A stretch of 64,000 bases of DNA, from positions 1 to 64,000 of the forward strand of contig JBGANQ010000056.1 of NCBI GenBank assembly GCA_044222245.1, in the 5' to 3' direction. The position numbers and the translations under genes were made by a program. Numbering within the stretch: the first letter of the stretch is position 1; each line of letters begins with the position of its first letter. Source of the stretch: CALFML01 sp044222245 (GTDB lineage: Bacteria; Myxococcota_A; Polyangia; Palsa-1104; JAEUJZ01). Positions 26,175 to 35,604 of this stretch are shown here, piece by piece. The notes beneath the pieces were generated by a model. That model saw nothing but the letters and a program-made list of their open reading frames with translations, was not told where the DNA came from and ran no database searches.

Positions 26175-29100
26175 ATGTTGATTATTCCGCGATATACGTT
26201 TGACGAGCGGGTCTGCCAGACCGCGGCGACGGCACTTTTCCGCGGACGCCGCGATGCCGATGGCACACGGGTTCTTGCCAAGGTACTCCTTGATGAGTCG
26301 CCTAGCCCGCGCGCGCTCGCGCGGCTGCGGCATGAGTTTGCCCTGGAGACAGATCTCGACTGTGATGAAATCGTGCGCACGCTCGCGCTGGTCGAGCTCG
26401 GCAACAGCCTGGTCCTGGTGTGGCGGGATCCCGGTGGCCTGCCGTTGCGCCAGGTGCTTGACGCTGGGCGGCTGCCCCTAGAGCAGGTGCTGCGCTGTGC
26501 GGCCACCGCCGTCGAGGCTCTGCAGCGGCTTCACCAGCACCACATCATCCACCGCGATCTGTGTCCGGAAAACATCTTCGTCGATGCCTCGGCACGCACG
26601 GTCGCGCTGGCTGGGCTCGGCATTGCCTCCCGCTTATCACAAGAAAGTCAGCCGTTTTCAGGTCTATCGGCGGTGGAAGGATCGCCGGCCTATCTGTCCC
26701 CAGAACAGACCGGACGAATGAACCGACGTACCGATCAGCGCAGCGATCTGTATTCAATCGGGGTGATTCTGTACGAGCTGCTCACGGGCACGCCGCCGTT
26801 TGCCGCCACGGACGCGCAAGAGCTCTGCTATTGCCATCTGGCCAAAGCACCGGTCCCGCCGCAGGAAATTGCTCCCGCGGTGCCGCCGATCTTGTCGGCG
26901 ATCGTGATGCGGCTCCTTGAGAAAGACGCGGAGGATCGCTATCAGTCTGCCAGCGGTCTGGCCGCCGACCTGCAAGAGTGCATCCGCCAGCTCGCCGCCG
27001 GCGGCCCGCTTGCTGCCTTCAGGCTGGGTAGCAAGGATCACGGTGGCGGGCTGCAGCTGCCGCAGCAGCTGTACGGCCGCGACTCCGAGCTGCGCGAGCT
27101 GCGTGCAGCCTGGGAACGGACTACCTCGGGAGGGGCTGAGCTCCTGCTGCTGAGCGGTCATGCCGGCATCGGCAAGTCAGCGCTGGTCCACGAGCTTTGC
27201 AAGTCCCTGGCCGGCGCCCGGGGCTTTTTCATAAGTGGAAAGTTTGATCAGCGCAACCGCAGCGTGCCCTATGCGCCCATTGCCAACGCCTTTCGCGAGC
27301 TCTGCCAGCAGCTCCTGATGGAACCAGAGCCGGTGCTCGCCCGCTTTCGCGAAAACCTCCAAGCTGCCGTCGGCAAAAGCGGCCAGCTCCTGACCCGAGT
27401 GATTCCTAACCTGACGCTGATCCTCGGGCCCCAGCCGGCGGTAACGGAGCTGGACGGATCGGCGGCGCGCAGCCGCTTCGTGCGCGTCTTCCAGCGATTC
27501 CTCAAGGCGCTTACCGGCGACGGACGACCCCTGCTGTTGTTTCTGGACGACCTCCAATGGGTCGATCTGGCGTCGTTAGAGCTCTTAGAGTCCCTGTTCA
27601 AACAAGGAGATGTCCAGCACCTGCTGGTTATCGGCGCCTACCGCAGCCACGAGGTCGATGCGGCGCACCCGCTTTCGTTGGCCCTGCGCGAGCTAGGCCC
27701 CAAGGCGAAGCTCCGCACCATCGAGCTCGGACCGCTCGATCGCTCCGCGGTCGGCCGCTTCGTGGCCGATGCGCTGCATAGCCGACCGGAGCAGTCGGCT
27801 CCGCTGGCTGCCGTTCTCTTTGCCAAGACCCTGGGCAATCCGTTTTTCTTGAGCCAGCTTCTGACCGCGCTGCATCGAGATTTGATCCTCCGCTACGATG
27901 CTGCCGCGGAGGCCTACAGCTGGGATCTCCAGCAGGTACGCAGTGCTCCGGCGACTGACCACGTGATTGCCCTGCTGACCGCTCGCCTCCACCGGCTACC
28001 GAGTTCGACCCAGCGGGTCCTGAGCTTGGCCGCGTGCATCGGCCATCGCTTCGATCTACAGACCTTGGCGACCATCACCGAGCTGTCGCTAACCGAGACC
28101 GCCGCGGCACTATGGGACGCGCTGGCAGAGGGTCTGCTGGTCCCACTCAGCACGGAGTATCGCTACGTCCACAGTGCTGCCCGCGACAGCATCCCCGGTG
28201 TCCCAATCGTGTATCAGTTCCTCCATGATCGGGTGCAGCAGGCCGCCTACGCCAGCGTCTCAGAGCCGGAGCGTGCCGCCCTTCACTTACAGATTGGGCG
28301 CTTGTTGCGCAGCGGGGGCGATGTCGCGGACGGGGACCGGCTGTTCGAGCTGGTCGGCCATCTCAACCTCGGCCGCACGCTAATCGTGGACGCCGATGAG
28401 AAACAGGCGCTGGCCCAGCTGGATCTGGAAGCCGGCCAGCGGGCCAAGGCTGCGACCGCCCATGAGGCAGCTGTCCAAATCCTCGCGGCCGGGATCTCCA
28501 TGCTAGGACCGGCGGGCTTCCAGACCGCGCGAGCGCTGGCCTTTGCCCTGCATCGCGAGCTCGCTGATTGCGCCGTTCGCGCCCGCGCTCAGACCCAGGC
28601 TGCGCAGGCCATCTCGACACTGATCCAGCATGCCGAGACCCCGCTCGAGCTCCTGACCGCCTACGACCTGCGCGTGGTGCTGGATGCGACGTTAGGACGC
28701 TCGGGGGACGCGGTCCAGTCTGGGGTCGCCGCGCTGCGCCGGGCCGGTCTGGCCGTGGCCGACTCAGAGGCCGAGCTCCGAGCCGACTACGCTCGGACGC
28801 TGGATGAGCTCCAAGACCACATGCGCGGGCGCTCGATCGCAGAGCTGGCAGCGCTGCCGCGGGCGTCTTCGCCCGAGACGGACGCCGCGATGCGACTAGC
28901 CCGCCATGTCGCCCTGGCCGCCTTCGGCACCGCACCGGCCCTGGCCAACTTTCTGACGGCGCTGGCCGCCAAGCTGTCATTCCGCCAGGGCCACTGTGAG
29001 CAGGCGGCGTCCGCCTATGCGTTGCTCGGGGCCGTGCTCGCCAGCACCACCGATCGTTTCGAGGAAGCGTACGCCCTGGTCAAGCTCGCCCTGGCCCTGC

Positions 29101-31202
29101 ACGAAAAGGGCGGCACACTCCATGAAGCCTGCATGCTCGGCTTCTACTTCACCACGGTGTCGCACTACTGCTTGCACTGGCGGGAGCTGCTGCCGTATCT
29201 GGAGGGCGCGTACGTCGCAGGCCTGGAGTCAGGGGACCTGATGTTCCTCTCCTATACCTGCTCGCACCGGACCATCGCGCGGCTGCTCCTGGGCGATCCT
29301 CTGGACCAGGTGCGGCAGGACTGTCAGCGCATGCTAGAGCTGATGGACAGGTACGGGCTGGCCGCGGCCATGGCGACCCAGACCATCGTGAAGCAAACGA
29401 TCGCCTGCCTTGAGCTACGCACGCACAGCCGGCAGACCCTGGACAGTGATGGCTTCAATGAGGCGGAGTTTGCTCGGACGATTGAAGGCGCGGCGATGTC
29501 CTTCGCCGTGTATTTCTACTACACCGCGAAGGGAGCGTTGCTCTTTCTTGATGAGGAACCGGCAGCGGCGCTGGCGGCTCTGTCGCGGCCGATGGCGATG
29601 CCGGGGATCGCGTTTACTCCCGAAGCGCGGTTTTTCACGGCGCTCTCGATCCTGTCTCTGGCCGACACGGCATCTGCTGCCGAGGCGGTGCAGCGCGCAC
29701 CGCTATTGGAGCTGTGCCTGGCCAAGCTGACGACGTGGGCCCGCGCCTGCCCGGCCAACTACCTGCACAAACACCTGCTAGTGCAGGCCGAGCACGCGCG
29801 CCACAATGGGAATGTGCTACTGGCGATGGACCTGTACGATCGAGCCATTGCCAGCGCCCAGGAGCACGACTGGCCGCGCGATCTGGCCCTCGCCAATGAG
29901 CTCTGTGCCAAGTTCTATCTGGGTCTTGGCAGACAGCGGATCGCCCGCGCCTATATGACGGATGCCAGCTATTCTTACGCGCGCTGGGGGGCAAGCGCCC
30001 AGCTGCGCAGACTCCAGGAGCGGTATCCGACCCTGATTCCGCTGCAGGCGCAGACGCCAGCCTATCCGACACCGCCGGTCGCAGGAGCACTGGCAACCGT
30101 CGATCCAGAGGACCTTTGGAGGTTCGTTCATGGCTTACAGACTTTGTCGCGGGAGTTTTTCCTCGACAACATTGTGGACGGGGTGATGCGCTTGGTGGTG
30201 CGCACCGCAGGTGCCGAGCGCGGGCTGCTGATTCTTGATCGGGCAGGGTCGGAGGCCACCCTGCAGATCTATGCGTCTTTTGCCGATGCGGAGGTCGCTG
30301 TCCGGGCCGGCTCCGGGATACTGCTGGAGGAGTCGACAGAGCTAGCGCTAACGATGGTACGTTATGTGGCCAGGACCGGCGATTCGGTGGTCGTCGACGA
30401 TGCCAGCGCTGACGAGCACTTCGCGGGTGATCCCTATATTGTGCGCGCCAAGCCGCGGTCGGTTGCTTGCCTGTCGCTGTCGCATCAGGGCCGAAAAAAG
30501 GGGGTTCTCTATCTGGAGAATAACGTCGTCAGCGGCGCATTCACCAGGCAGCGCATCGAGCTCTTGGGTCTCCTGTCTGCGCAGGCGGCAATCTCAATTG
30601 AGAACGCCGAACTCTACGACCGCTTGCGCAAAGCCAGCGAGGCACTCTCGGGAGCCAACGCCGCGCTAGAGGCAGAGGTAGCCCAAAGAACCCGCGAGCT
30701 GCGGGAGACCAATGAACGCCTGCTAATCGAGCTCTCCGAGCGGCAAAAGAGCCAGGCGGCGCAGGCCGAGCTGCAGGCCGCCGTGATCGGGATGCAGGCC
30801 GAGCGCCTCGTTGAGCTGTCGACACCGGTGGTGCCGATCATGCCCGGAATCCTGCTCATGCCGCTGATTGGCACGATGGATAGGCAGCGCGCAGACCAGA
30901 TGCTGGAGACCGCTTTGCGCAGCGCAGTGCAAGCGCGGGCCCAGGTCGTCATCGTCGATATTACCGCGGCCACCGGTGGAGACGACGCGATCGTCCAGGT
31001 ACTCGCCAAGACCGCGAAGGCGCTACGCCTGCTTGGTGCTGAGGCCATCGTCACCGGCATCGGCGCCAAAATGGCGCAGGCGATGGTCGCCCATGGAACC
31101 GCGCTGGACCAGTTGAATACTTCGGCAACCCTGGCGGGTGGGATGATGACGGCCCTAGACCGGATCGGGGACCGGGGCCGACGCCCACCGCGAAGCGGCT
31201 AA
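26175..31202 (+). CDS. Giant Ser/Thr kinase - AAA/STAND-type ATPase - GAF - STAS protein
   Basis: About 1,675 aa. I place the start at the ATG giving MLIIPRYTF, the usual beginning of this family; ATG 26166 and TTG 26157 are alternatives. The kinase domain (1-280) has the catalytic loop HRDLCPENIFVD and GSPAYLSPEQTGRMNRRTDQ, but the N-lobe lacks a clear glycine loop. A predicted ATPase follows, with YGRDSELRELRAAW, P-loop SGHAGIGKSALV and Walker B LLLFLDDLQWVD. About 700 residues of helical (TPR-like) repeats come next, then a GAF domain (about 1,310-1,480), a coiled coil (EVAQRTRELRETNERL) and a C-terminal STAS domain (VPIMPGILLMPLIGTMDRQR, LRLLGAEAIVTGIGAKMAQA). Relatives usually end in a histidine kinase. 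Here a STAS output suggests signalling to a stressosome-like partner. Confidence 0.9.
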   Translation: MLIIPRYTFDERVCQTAATALFRGRRDADGTRVLAKVLLDESPSPRALARLRHEFALETDLDCDEIVRTLALVELGNSLVLVWRDPGGLPLRQVLDAGRLPLEQVLRCAATAVEALQRLHQHHIIHRDLCPENIFVDASARTVALAGLGIASRLSQESQPFSGLSAVEGSPAYLSPEQTGRMNRRTDQRSDLYSIGVILYELLTGTPPFAATDAQELCYCHLAKAPVPPQEIAPAVPPILSAIVMRLLEKDAEDRYQSASGLAADLQECIRQLAAGGPLAAFRLGSKDHGGGLQLPQQLYGRDSELRELRAAWERTTSGGAELLLLSGHAGIGKSALVHELCKSLAGARGFFISGKFDQRNRSVPYAPIANAFRELCQQLLMEPEPVLARFRENLQAAVGKSGQLLTRVIPNLTLILGPQPAVTELDGSAARSRFVRVFQRFLKALTGDGRPLLLFLDDLQWVDLASLELLESLFKQGDVQHLLVIGAYRSHEVDAAHPLSLALRELGPKAKLRTIELGPLDRSAVGRFVADALHSRPEQSAPLAAVLFAKTLGNPFFLSQLLTALHRDLILRYDAAAEAYSWDLQQVRSAPATDHVIALLTARLHRLPSSTQRVLSLAACIGHRFDLQTLATITELSLTETAAALWDALAEGLLVPLSTEYRYVHSAARDSIPGVPIVYQFLHDRVQQAAYASVSEPERAALHLQIGRLLRSGGDVADGDRLFELVGHLNLGRTLIVDADEKQALAQLDLEAGQRAKAATAHEAAVQILAAGISMLGPAGFQTARALAFALHRELADCAVRARAQTQAAQAISTLIQHAETPLELLTAYDLRVVLDATLGRSGDAVQSGVAALRRAGLAVADSEAELRADYARTLDELQDHMRGRSIAELAALPRASSPETDAAMRLARHVALAAFGTAPALANFLTALAAKLSFRQGHCEQAASAYALLGAVLASTTDRFEEAYALVKLALALHEKGGTLHEACMLGFYFTTVSHYCLHWRELLPYLEGAYVAGLESGDLMFLSYTCSHRTIARLLLGDPLDQVRQDCQRMLELMDRYGLAAAMATQTIVKQTIACLELRTHSRQTLDSDGFNEAEFARTIEGAAMSFAVYFYYTAKGALLFLDEEPAAALAALSRPMAMPGIAFTPEARFFTALSILSLADTASAAEAVQRAPLLELCLAKLTTWARACPANYLHKHLLVQAEHARHNGNVLLAMDLYDRAIASAQEHDWPRDLALANELCAKFYLGLGRQRIARAYMTDASYSYARWGASAQLRRLQERYPTLIPLQAQTPAYPTPPVAGALATVDPEDLWRFVHGLQTLSREFFLDNIVDGVMRLVVRTAGAERGLLILDRAGSEATLQIYASFADAEVAVRAGSGILLEESTELALTMVRYVARTGDSVVVDDASADEHFAGDPYIVRAKPRSVACLSLSHQGRKKGVLYLENNVVSGAFTRQRIELLGLLSAQAAISIENAELYDRLRKASEALSGANAALEAEVAQRTRELRETNERLLIELSERQKSQAAQAELQAAVIGMQAERLVELSTPVVPIMPGILLMPLIGTMDRQRADQMLETALRSAVQARAQVVIVDITAATGGDDAIVQVLAKTAKALRLLGAEAIVTGIGAKMAQAMVAHGTALDQLNTSATLAGGMMTALDRIGDRGRRPPRSG

Positions 31203-31328
31203 CCGCTCAGGGCCGGGTTCGCGCCGCGAAACGGCTCATTCTGCCGTCGCTAGGCCGTGGTTCGATGCGGGTGCAGCAGCAGCATCGCTCGCCTACTGAA
31301 CGAAGTGCCAGCGTGCTTGTCTTTATAG

Positions 31329-31679
31329 TGCATACACTGCGGCTCGCGGCATACGCTGCGGCTCGATGGCACGCCGCTCTCGGATGCCACTATCGAGCAT
31401 ATAGTGCCGCGTCACCCCGGCGGGACCGACGCGCTTGCAAACCTGGCGATCGCCTGCGGGCGCTGTAACGGCGAAAAGGGCATCCGCCACGATGCCCGAC
31501 CGCGGCTGGATGCGCGTCTGCAAGCTCTCATTGCCCAGCTGCAGGCACGGCGGGCAGAGCGCCTGCGCACGCCGCTATCCGGCCTGGAGCTGCCCCCGCT
31601 GCCGCAGCCGGGGCCGCAGTCTGCCGGCTCGCCTGACAGACCTCGTGCTCGCCGTCAAACCGAGCGATCGCACAGATAG
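31329..31679 (+). pseudogene. HNH endonuclease remnant, 5' truncated
   Basis: The frame encodes CIHCGSRH, LSDATIEHIVPRHPGGTDAL and ANLAIACGRCNGEKGIRHDA, a complete HNH zinc-nuclease core (C-x-x-C, EHIVPR, N-x-x-x-x-C-x-x-C-N), then a helical basic tail. It is opened by a TAG (31326-31328) directly before the first cysteine, and no start codon or upstream domain is seen, so the 5' part is missing. HNH proteins cut DNA and are frequent cargo of mobile elements. The stop lies within TATAGTGCA, a 9-mer also ending the 140-bp repeat; this may be chance. Confidence 0.7.
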
Positions 31680-32018
31680 CCGACCTTGGTCCAGCCCATG
31701 CCAGGCAGCCGAGGCCGATGGTCGACCTCGATCCCTATCTTCGTTGCTGGCGTTTGGGGATTAGTCTCGCTCCTTCTTCTCGAGAAGCGCCTTGGCGCGG
31801 TTCAGCGCCGACATCGCGTTCGTTGCTTGAACCTTCCACCGGCTCAAAGGAGACCTTCTTGGTCATCCCAGCAACAGTGATCCGGCCAGCTTTCTGCCGC
31901 TAGTGCAGTATCATTGTAGCCTATCCGCCTCCGAGCTGCGCCAAGCGGAAGCCGCGCGGCAGCCAGAGGGCTGAGGCCTCTTATCGCTGCAACCGTCCGC
32001 CAATACCAAGGCGCTACT
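31680..32018. other. Mostly non-coding, possible small minus-strand gene relic
   Basis: About 340 bp between the HNH relic and the spermidine-synthase-like gene. On the minus strand two adjacent frames read MTKKVSFEPVEGS and then ATNAMSALNRAKALLEKKER before a stop near 31762. They could be one small frameshifted gene, but I cannot name a family. Nothing else is seen. Confidence 0.3.
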
Positions 32019-34163
32019 ATGGAATCGATGATGAATAAACAGTCTCCCGGTGTCCTTGCTGGCCCCCCTTTCGCCGTCGCCATTGGGCTTGGGGCCTTTC
32101 TGCTCTTTCTTGTCCAGTTCATCATGGGCAAGCTGATCCTGCCCTGGTTCGGCGGCGCCGCGGCGGTGTGGACCACCTGTATGCTCTTTTTCCAGGTGGG
32201 TCTGCTGCTGGGCTACGGCTACGCTCACCTTCTGACCACCTATCTGCCCCCACGCTGGCAGCGGGACGTACATGTGCTGCTGCTGCTCCTGTCGCTGGCG
32301 CTCCTGGCGGTGCGAGCCTTCATCTGGCCCTCACCGCTGTTGCCCGATGACAGCTGGAAGCCTAGCCCGGGTGGCAGTCCTTCGCTGCAGATCCTGCTCC
32401 TCCTCTCGCTGACCGTGGGCCTGCCCTACCTCGTACTATCGGCCACCGGGCCGCTCCTGCAGGCCTGGTTCGCGCGCCTTCGCCCGGGGCAGAAGCCCTA
32501 TCGCCTCTACGCCCTGTCCAATCTCGGCTCGCTGCTGGGCCTTTTGAGCTATCCGTTCTTGCTGGAGCCGGCCCTGCCCCTGCCCGCCCAGGGCCGCTTC
32601 TGGACCCTGGGCTTCGGTCTGTTCGCCATCGGCTGTTCCTTGTGTGCCCTGCCCCTGGGCCGGCTGGCCCCCCGGCCGCTGCCCGCTACCCAAAAGGAAG
32701 ATCCCGCTGCGGCGTCGCCGCCGCCGCTGTCGCACTATGCCTTGTGGTTCACCCTGGCCGCGGTGGCCTCGGTGATGCTGCTGGCAGTGACCAACCAGAT
32801 CTGTCAGGAGGTCGCGGTCGTCCCGTTCCTGTGGATGCTGCCGCTCTGTCTGTATCTGTTTTCCTTCATCCTATGCTTCGAGTTCGAGCGCAGCTACCAC
32901 CGCGCGGTCTGGGGCACGGCCCTGGTCTTGTCCGCGGGAGCCAGCGCGGCGACCCTGCACTGGGGGACCGATGCCCCGCTGCCGGTGCAGCTCGGCGCCC
33001 ACACCTTCGTCCTTTTGGCCTATTGCATGGTCTGCCACGGTGAGCTAGCGGTGCGCAAGCCTCCGGCGCGTTACCTGACCTCCTTCTACCTGACCCTGTC
33101 GGCGGGGGGAGCGGCGGGAGGACTGTTTTCGGCCCTGCTCGCCCCAGCGATCTTTCCCGCCTTCTGGGAGTTCCACTGCGCCCTGCTGGCCGGCGTCATC
33201 CTGCTCGGCGGGCTCCTCTGGAGCGAGCGACGAGACTTCCTTGCCGGCGGTCGCTGGCCCAAGCTCGCCGCCGCGGCCTTGGGGATGGCGGCGCTCTGTG
33301 GGCTGGGCACGGTGCTGGTCACCGAGGCGATGGACGACCTGGGTGGCGCGGTCTATGTCTCCCGTAACTTCTTCGGCGTGCTGCGGGTGAGCCGCCGCGG
33401 CCAGGGCGCTGACGAGTTCCTCCGGCTCAAGCATGGCCGTACCCCGCACGGAATGCAGTACACCGAGCCGCAGCGCCGCATGCTGCCGACCACATTCTAT
33501 AACCCCGGCAGCGGGGTCGGACTCGCGCTCGTGAACCACCCGCGGCAAAAGGACCCACAGGCCGGCCTGCGCGTCGGCGTGGTGGGCCTGGGGGCCGGCA
33601 CGCTGGCGGCCTATGCCCGACCCGGCGACTCCTACCGCTTCTATGAGATAAACCCGGAGGTGATCCGTCTGTCCACCTCCCAACAGCCGCTCTTCACCTA
33701 CCTGCGCGATGCGCGTGGACAGGTGACTACGGTACTGGGGGATGCGCGCCTGTCCATGGAACACGAGACGCCGCAGGAGTTCGATCTGCTGGCCCTGGAC
33801 GCCTTCAGCAGCGATGCGATTCCGATCCACCTGCTGACGCGCGAGGCGGTGGAGCTGTACCTGCGACACCTCAAGCACGACGGCATCCTCGCGGTGCACA
33901 TCACCAATCGCTATCTCGACCTGCGGCCGGTCATAAGGGGAATCATGGAGCAGACCGGCCTGTTCGCGGTGCTCATCGATCAGGACGTCGACCAGGACGA
34001 CCTGACCAGCTGGTACTCGCGCTGGGTGCTGCTGTCTCGCGAGTGGCAGAGCCTGGCCGCCAAGGAGGTAGTGCAGCCCGGGGTGCAGCTTAGCTTCGAC
34101 GGGGGGCGCCGGGTGCTGTGGACCGATGCCCACAGCGATCTGTGGCGCGTGCGCCGAAAGTGA
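32019..34163 (+). CDS. Membrane-fused spermidine synthase-like protein
   Basis: A 714-aa protein; AAGG lies seven bases before the ATG. Residues 20-440 contain about a dozen membrane segments, including the opening AFLLFLVQFIMGKLILPWFG, which is diagnostic of the MFS-type/'fused MFS-spermidine synthase' family. Residues 450-700 are a soluble Rossmann domain: GVVGLGAGTLAAYARPGDSY, YEINPEVIRLS, LGDARLSME and LLALDAFSSDAIPIHLLTRE, matching spermidine-synthase-like aminopropyl- or methyltransferases. The substrate of such fusions is not established. Membrane-embedded polyamine synthesis or transport is often proposed. Downstream lies only a zone of gene relics, so it is probably monocistronic. 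Confidence 0.92.
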   Translation: MESMMNKQSPGVLAGPPFAVAIGLGAFLLFLVQFIMGKLILPWFGGAAAVWTTCMLFFQVGLLLGYGYAHLLTTYLPPRWQRDVHVLLLLLSLALLAVRAFIWPSPLLPDDSWKPSPGGSPSLQILLLLSLTVGLPYLVLSATGPLLQAWFARLRPGQKPYRLYALSNLGSLLGLLSYPFLLEPALPLPAQGRFWTLGFGLFAIGCSLCALPLGRLAPRPLPATQKEDPAAASPPPLSHYALWFTLAAVASVMLLAVTNQICQEVAVVPFLWMLPLCLYLFSFILCFEFERSYHRAVWGTALVLSAGASAATLHWGTDAPLPVQLGAHTFVLLAYCMVCHGELAVRKPPARYLTSFYLTLSAGGAAGGLFSALLAPAIFPAFWEFHCALLAGVILLGGLLWSERRDFLAGGRWPKLAAAALGMAALCGLGTVLVTEAMDDLGGAVYVSRNFFGVLRVSRRGQGADEFLRLKHGRTPHGMQYTEPQRRMLPTTFYNPGSGVGLALVNHPRQKDPQAGLRVGVVGLGAGTLAAYARPGDSYRFYEINPEVIRLSTSQQPLFTYLRDARGQVTTVLGDARLSMEHETPQEFDLLALDAFSSDAIPIHLLTREAVELYLRHLKHDGILAVHITNRYLDLRPVIRGIMEQTGLFAVLIDQDVDQDDLTSWYSRWVLLSREWQSLAAKEVVQPGVQLSFDGGRRVLWTDAHSDLWRVRRK

Positions 34164-34264
34164 CGCGGCAAAGGGCGATGGTACAGGCCGCATCCAGGCC
34201 CGCCCCCCGCTGCCGGCGACCGACGGCGGCGCCTCATTGACAAGCGCATAGTCGGCGAGGTCTT

Positions 34265-34450
34265 ATGCCAGCCGACCGCCCACCTGTGCGCACTGATCAC
34301 CGCCGGCTGCGCCAGGTGTTTCAGAGCCTCAGCGGCAACACGCTCAAGTTCACCCCGGTCGGGGGCTCGATCCCGGTCGGCGTGGCGGCGCAGGACGAAG
34401 CGGCGGAGTTCCTCGGGAGGATACCCTGTTCCGAGCGCTCTGATCCCTGA
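34265..34450 (+). pseudogene. Sensor histidine kinase fragment (HATPase N-box)
   Basis: The frame reads DHRRLRQVFQSLSGNTLKFT and PVGGSIPVGVAAQ, equivalent to the N-box region of a histidine-kinase ATPase domain (D..RL.QVl.NL..NA.KFTP.GG.I). The key NLLxNA is altered to SLSGNT, and neither the dimerisation/His domain nor the G-boxes are present, so it is a relic. Confidence 0.6.
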
Positions 34451-34564
34451 CCCGGCCGGTAGCTGGAAGTAAAGTCCGCCAGAGCAAGCCACTGCCACGG
34501 TCGACGTGGATCGGCACGCAGCTCGCGCTCTAGGCCCCTTAAGACTCGGCGAGCCGAGCACGCA

Positions 34565-34906
34565 TTACTCTTCCAGGGTGTCAAAGAAGCTCTGGTCGCC
34601 GCTGTTCAGATACGCGGCGACGCCGGGGTGAACCGGCAGCACTGGATTTTTGTCATCCGGGTCGGGGGCCTCGATCTGGCTGGCGAGCGGTGAGAGCGCG
34701 GTCAGCTTGGTCTTGGCCTTGAAGAGGGCTCGGCCGATAAGGCCAGCCACTACATTGAGCATGCGCTCGGGAGCGACGAGCCGATAGGTCACCGCGAGGC
34801 TGGTCACCGAGTCGTCGGGGGTCGGCGGCCGGGCCTTGAAGGCGCCTGCGGGGGCGTCGATCGACTCGAACCCGGGAAACCGCTGGGCGCTCGCCTCGGC
34901 CGCCAT
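34565..34906 (-). pseudogene. TAXI-type TRAP transporter receptor, C-terminal fragment
   Basis: A frame of 113 codons encodes the tail of a TAXI solute-binding protein: SVTSLAVTYRLVAPERM, a helix containing GRALFKAKTKLTAL and the ending PVHPGVAAYLNSGDQSFFDT, which is the family's C-terminal 'HPGA.aYy' signature. The signal peptide and the ligand-binding N-terminal two-thirds are absent upstream. A MetAla start at 34906 is accidental. Confidence 0.7.
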
Positions 34907-34977
34907 TGGGAACGGCTAACTCCATGCTCTGGGCGAGCTTGCGCGCGGGCTGTCGTAAATGATTCTGCCGCAGTCAC

Positions 34978-35298
34978 AAGACCCAGGTCTTCGCTTTGCT
35001 CCTCGAGGGCGCGCTCGGTGTCCTCATCGGTGTCTGCACTTTTCTGTGGCCGCACGCCACCGCGCGCCCGCTGCTGTATCTCATCGCGGCGTGGGCCATC
35101 ATCACGGGCGTGCTCGAGATCGCGGCAATGGGCTGGCTGCGCCGCGTCGGGCTGTCCGGGCTATTGCTCGCGCTGTCTGGCGTCGTGTCGGTGGCGCTCG
35201 GCGTGGCGCTGTTCTTCGTGCCGGAGGTGGGAATGGCCGCGCTGACGTGGCTGAGAGCGATGGACCGATGCCCGCATAAAAAGCCCTTCTCCCGTTGA
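34978..35298 (+). pseudogene. HdeD/DUF308 membrane protein fragment
   Basis: The frame contains three hydrophobic helices: ALLLEGALGVLIGVCTFLWP, LLYLIAAWAIITGVLEIAAM and LLLALSGVVSVALGVALFFV. These have the spacing and motifs of HdeD-type six-helix proteins (acid-resistance membrane proteins). Family members are about 180-200 residues; here the first helix and last two helices are lost. It ends a few bases into an integrase relic, so the two were joined by rearrangement. Confidence 0.65.
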
Positions 35299-35509
35299 GC
35301 TTAGCGATCTCCCTCTTCGAGAATCACACCGCAAGACGGCAAATGCCCGCCGTCACTTGGCGATCCCGGTGCCGCTTCAGCCATACCTGCTCCAGCTGGC
35401 GAGCGGCAAAGCTGCCGAGGAACCGCTATTTGGCCTCAGCCAAGAGACCCACAGGCCGCGTCCCCGACAGTCGCTGGTTAGGATGGTTAAGGGGGATGCC
35501 TCAAACTAG
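35294..35509 (+). pseudogene. Tyrosine recombinase (integrase) fragment
   Basis: The frame reads ESHRKTANARRHLAIPVPLQ, then PYLLQLASGKAAEEPLFG, the beta-hairpin and following helix of the catalytic domain of XerC/D- or phage-type integrases (K-T-x-x-x-R-R-x-x-x-x-P). It continues RQSLVRMVKG inside the 140-bp repeat and stops at TAG 35507. The catalytic R-H-R-Y residues are absent. A neighbouring frame gives DSRWLGWLRGM, suggesting a frameshift. Confidence 0.55.
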
Positions 35510-35604
35510 AAGCAAGGCGCGCGGAATCGATCCGCAATCGCTCCCACGGCCCTCCCGGAGCTCTTAACAGCGACGGAAGCTGCCTGCCGGGACCTTATAG
35601 TGCA
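35465..35604. repeat. 140-bp direct repeat, copy B
   Basis: Identical to bases 1-140. The left 45 bp are the end of the integrase relic. The right end forms the last codons and stop (TAA, minus strand 35595-35597) of a truncated lipoprotein gene. The repeat therefore marks a recombination junction between two unrelated genes. Confidence 0.95.
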
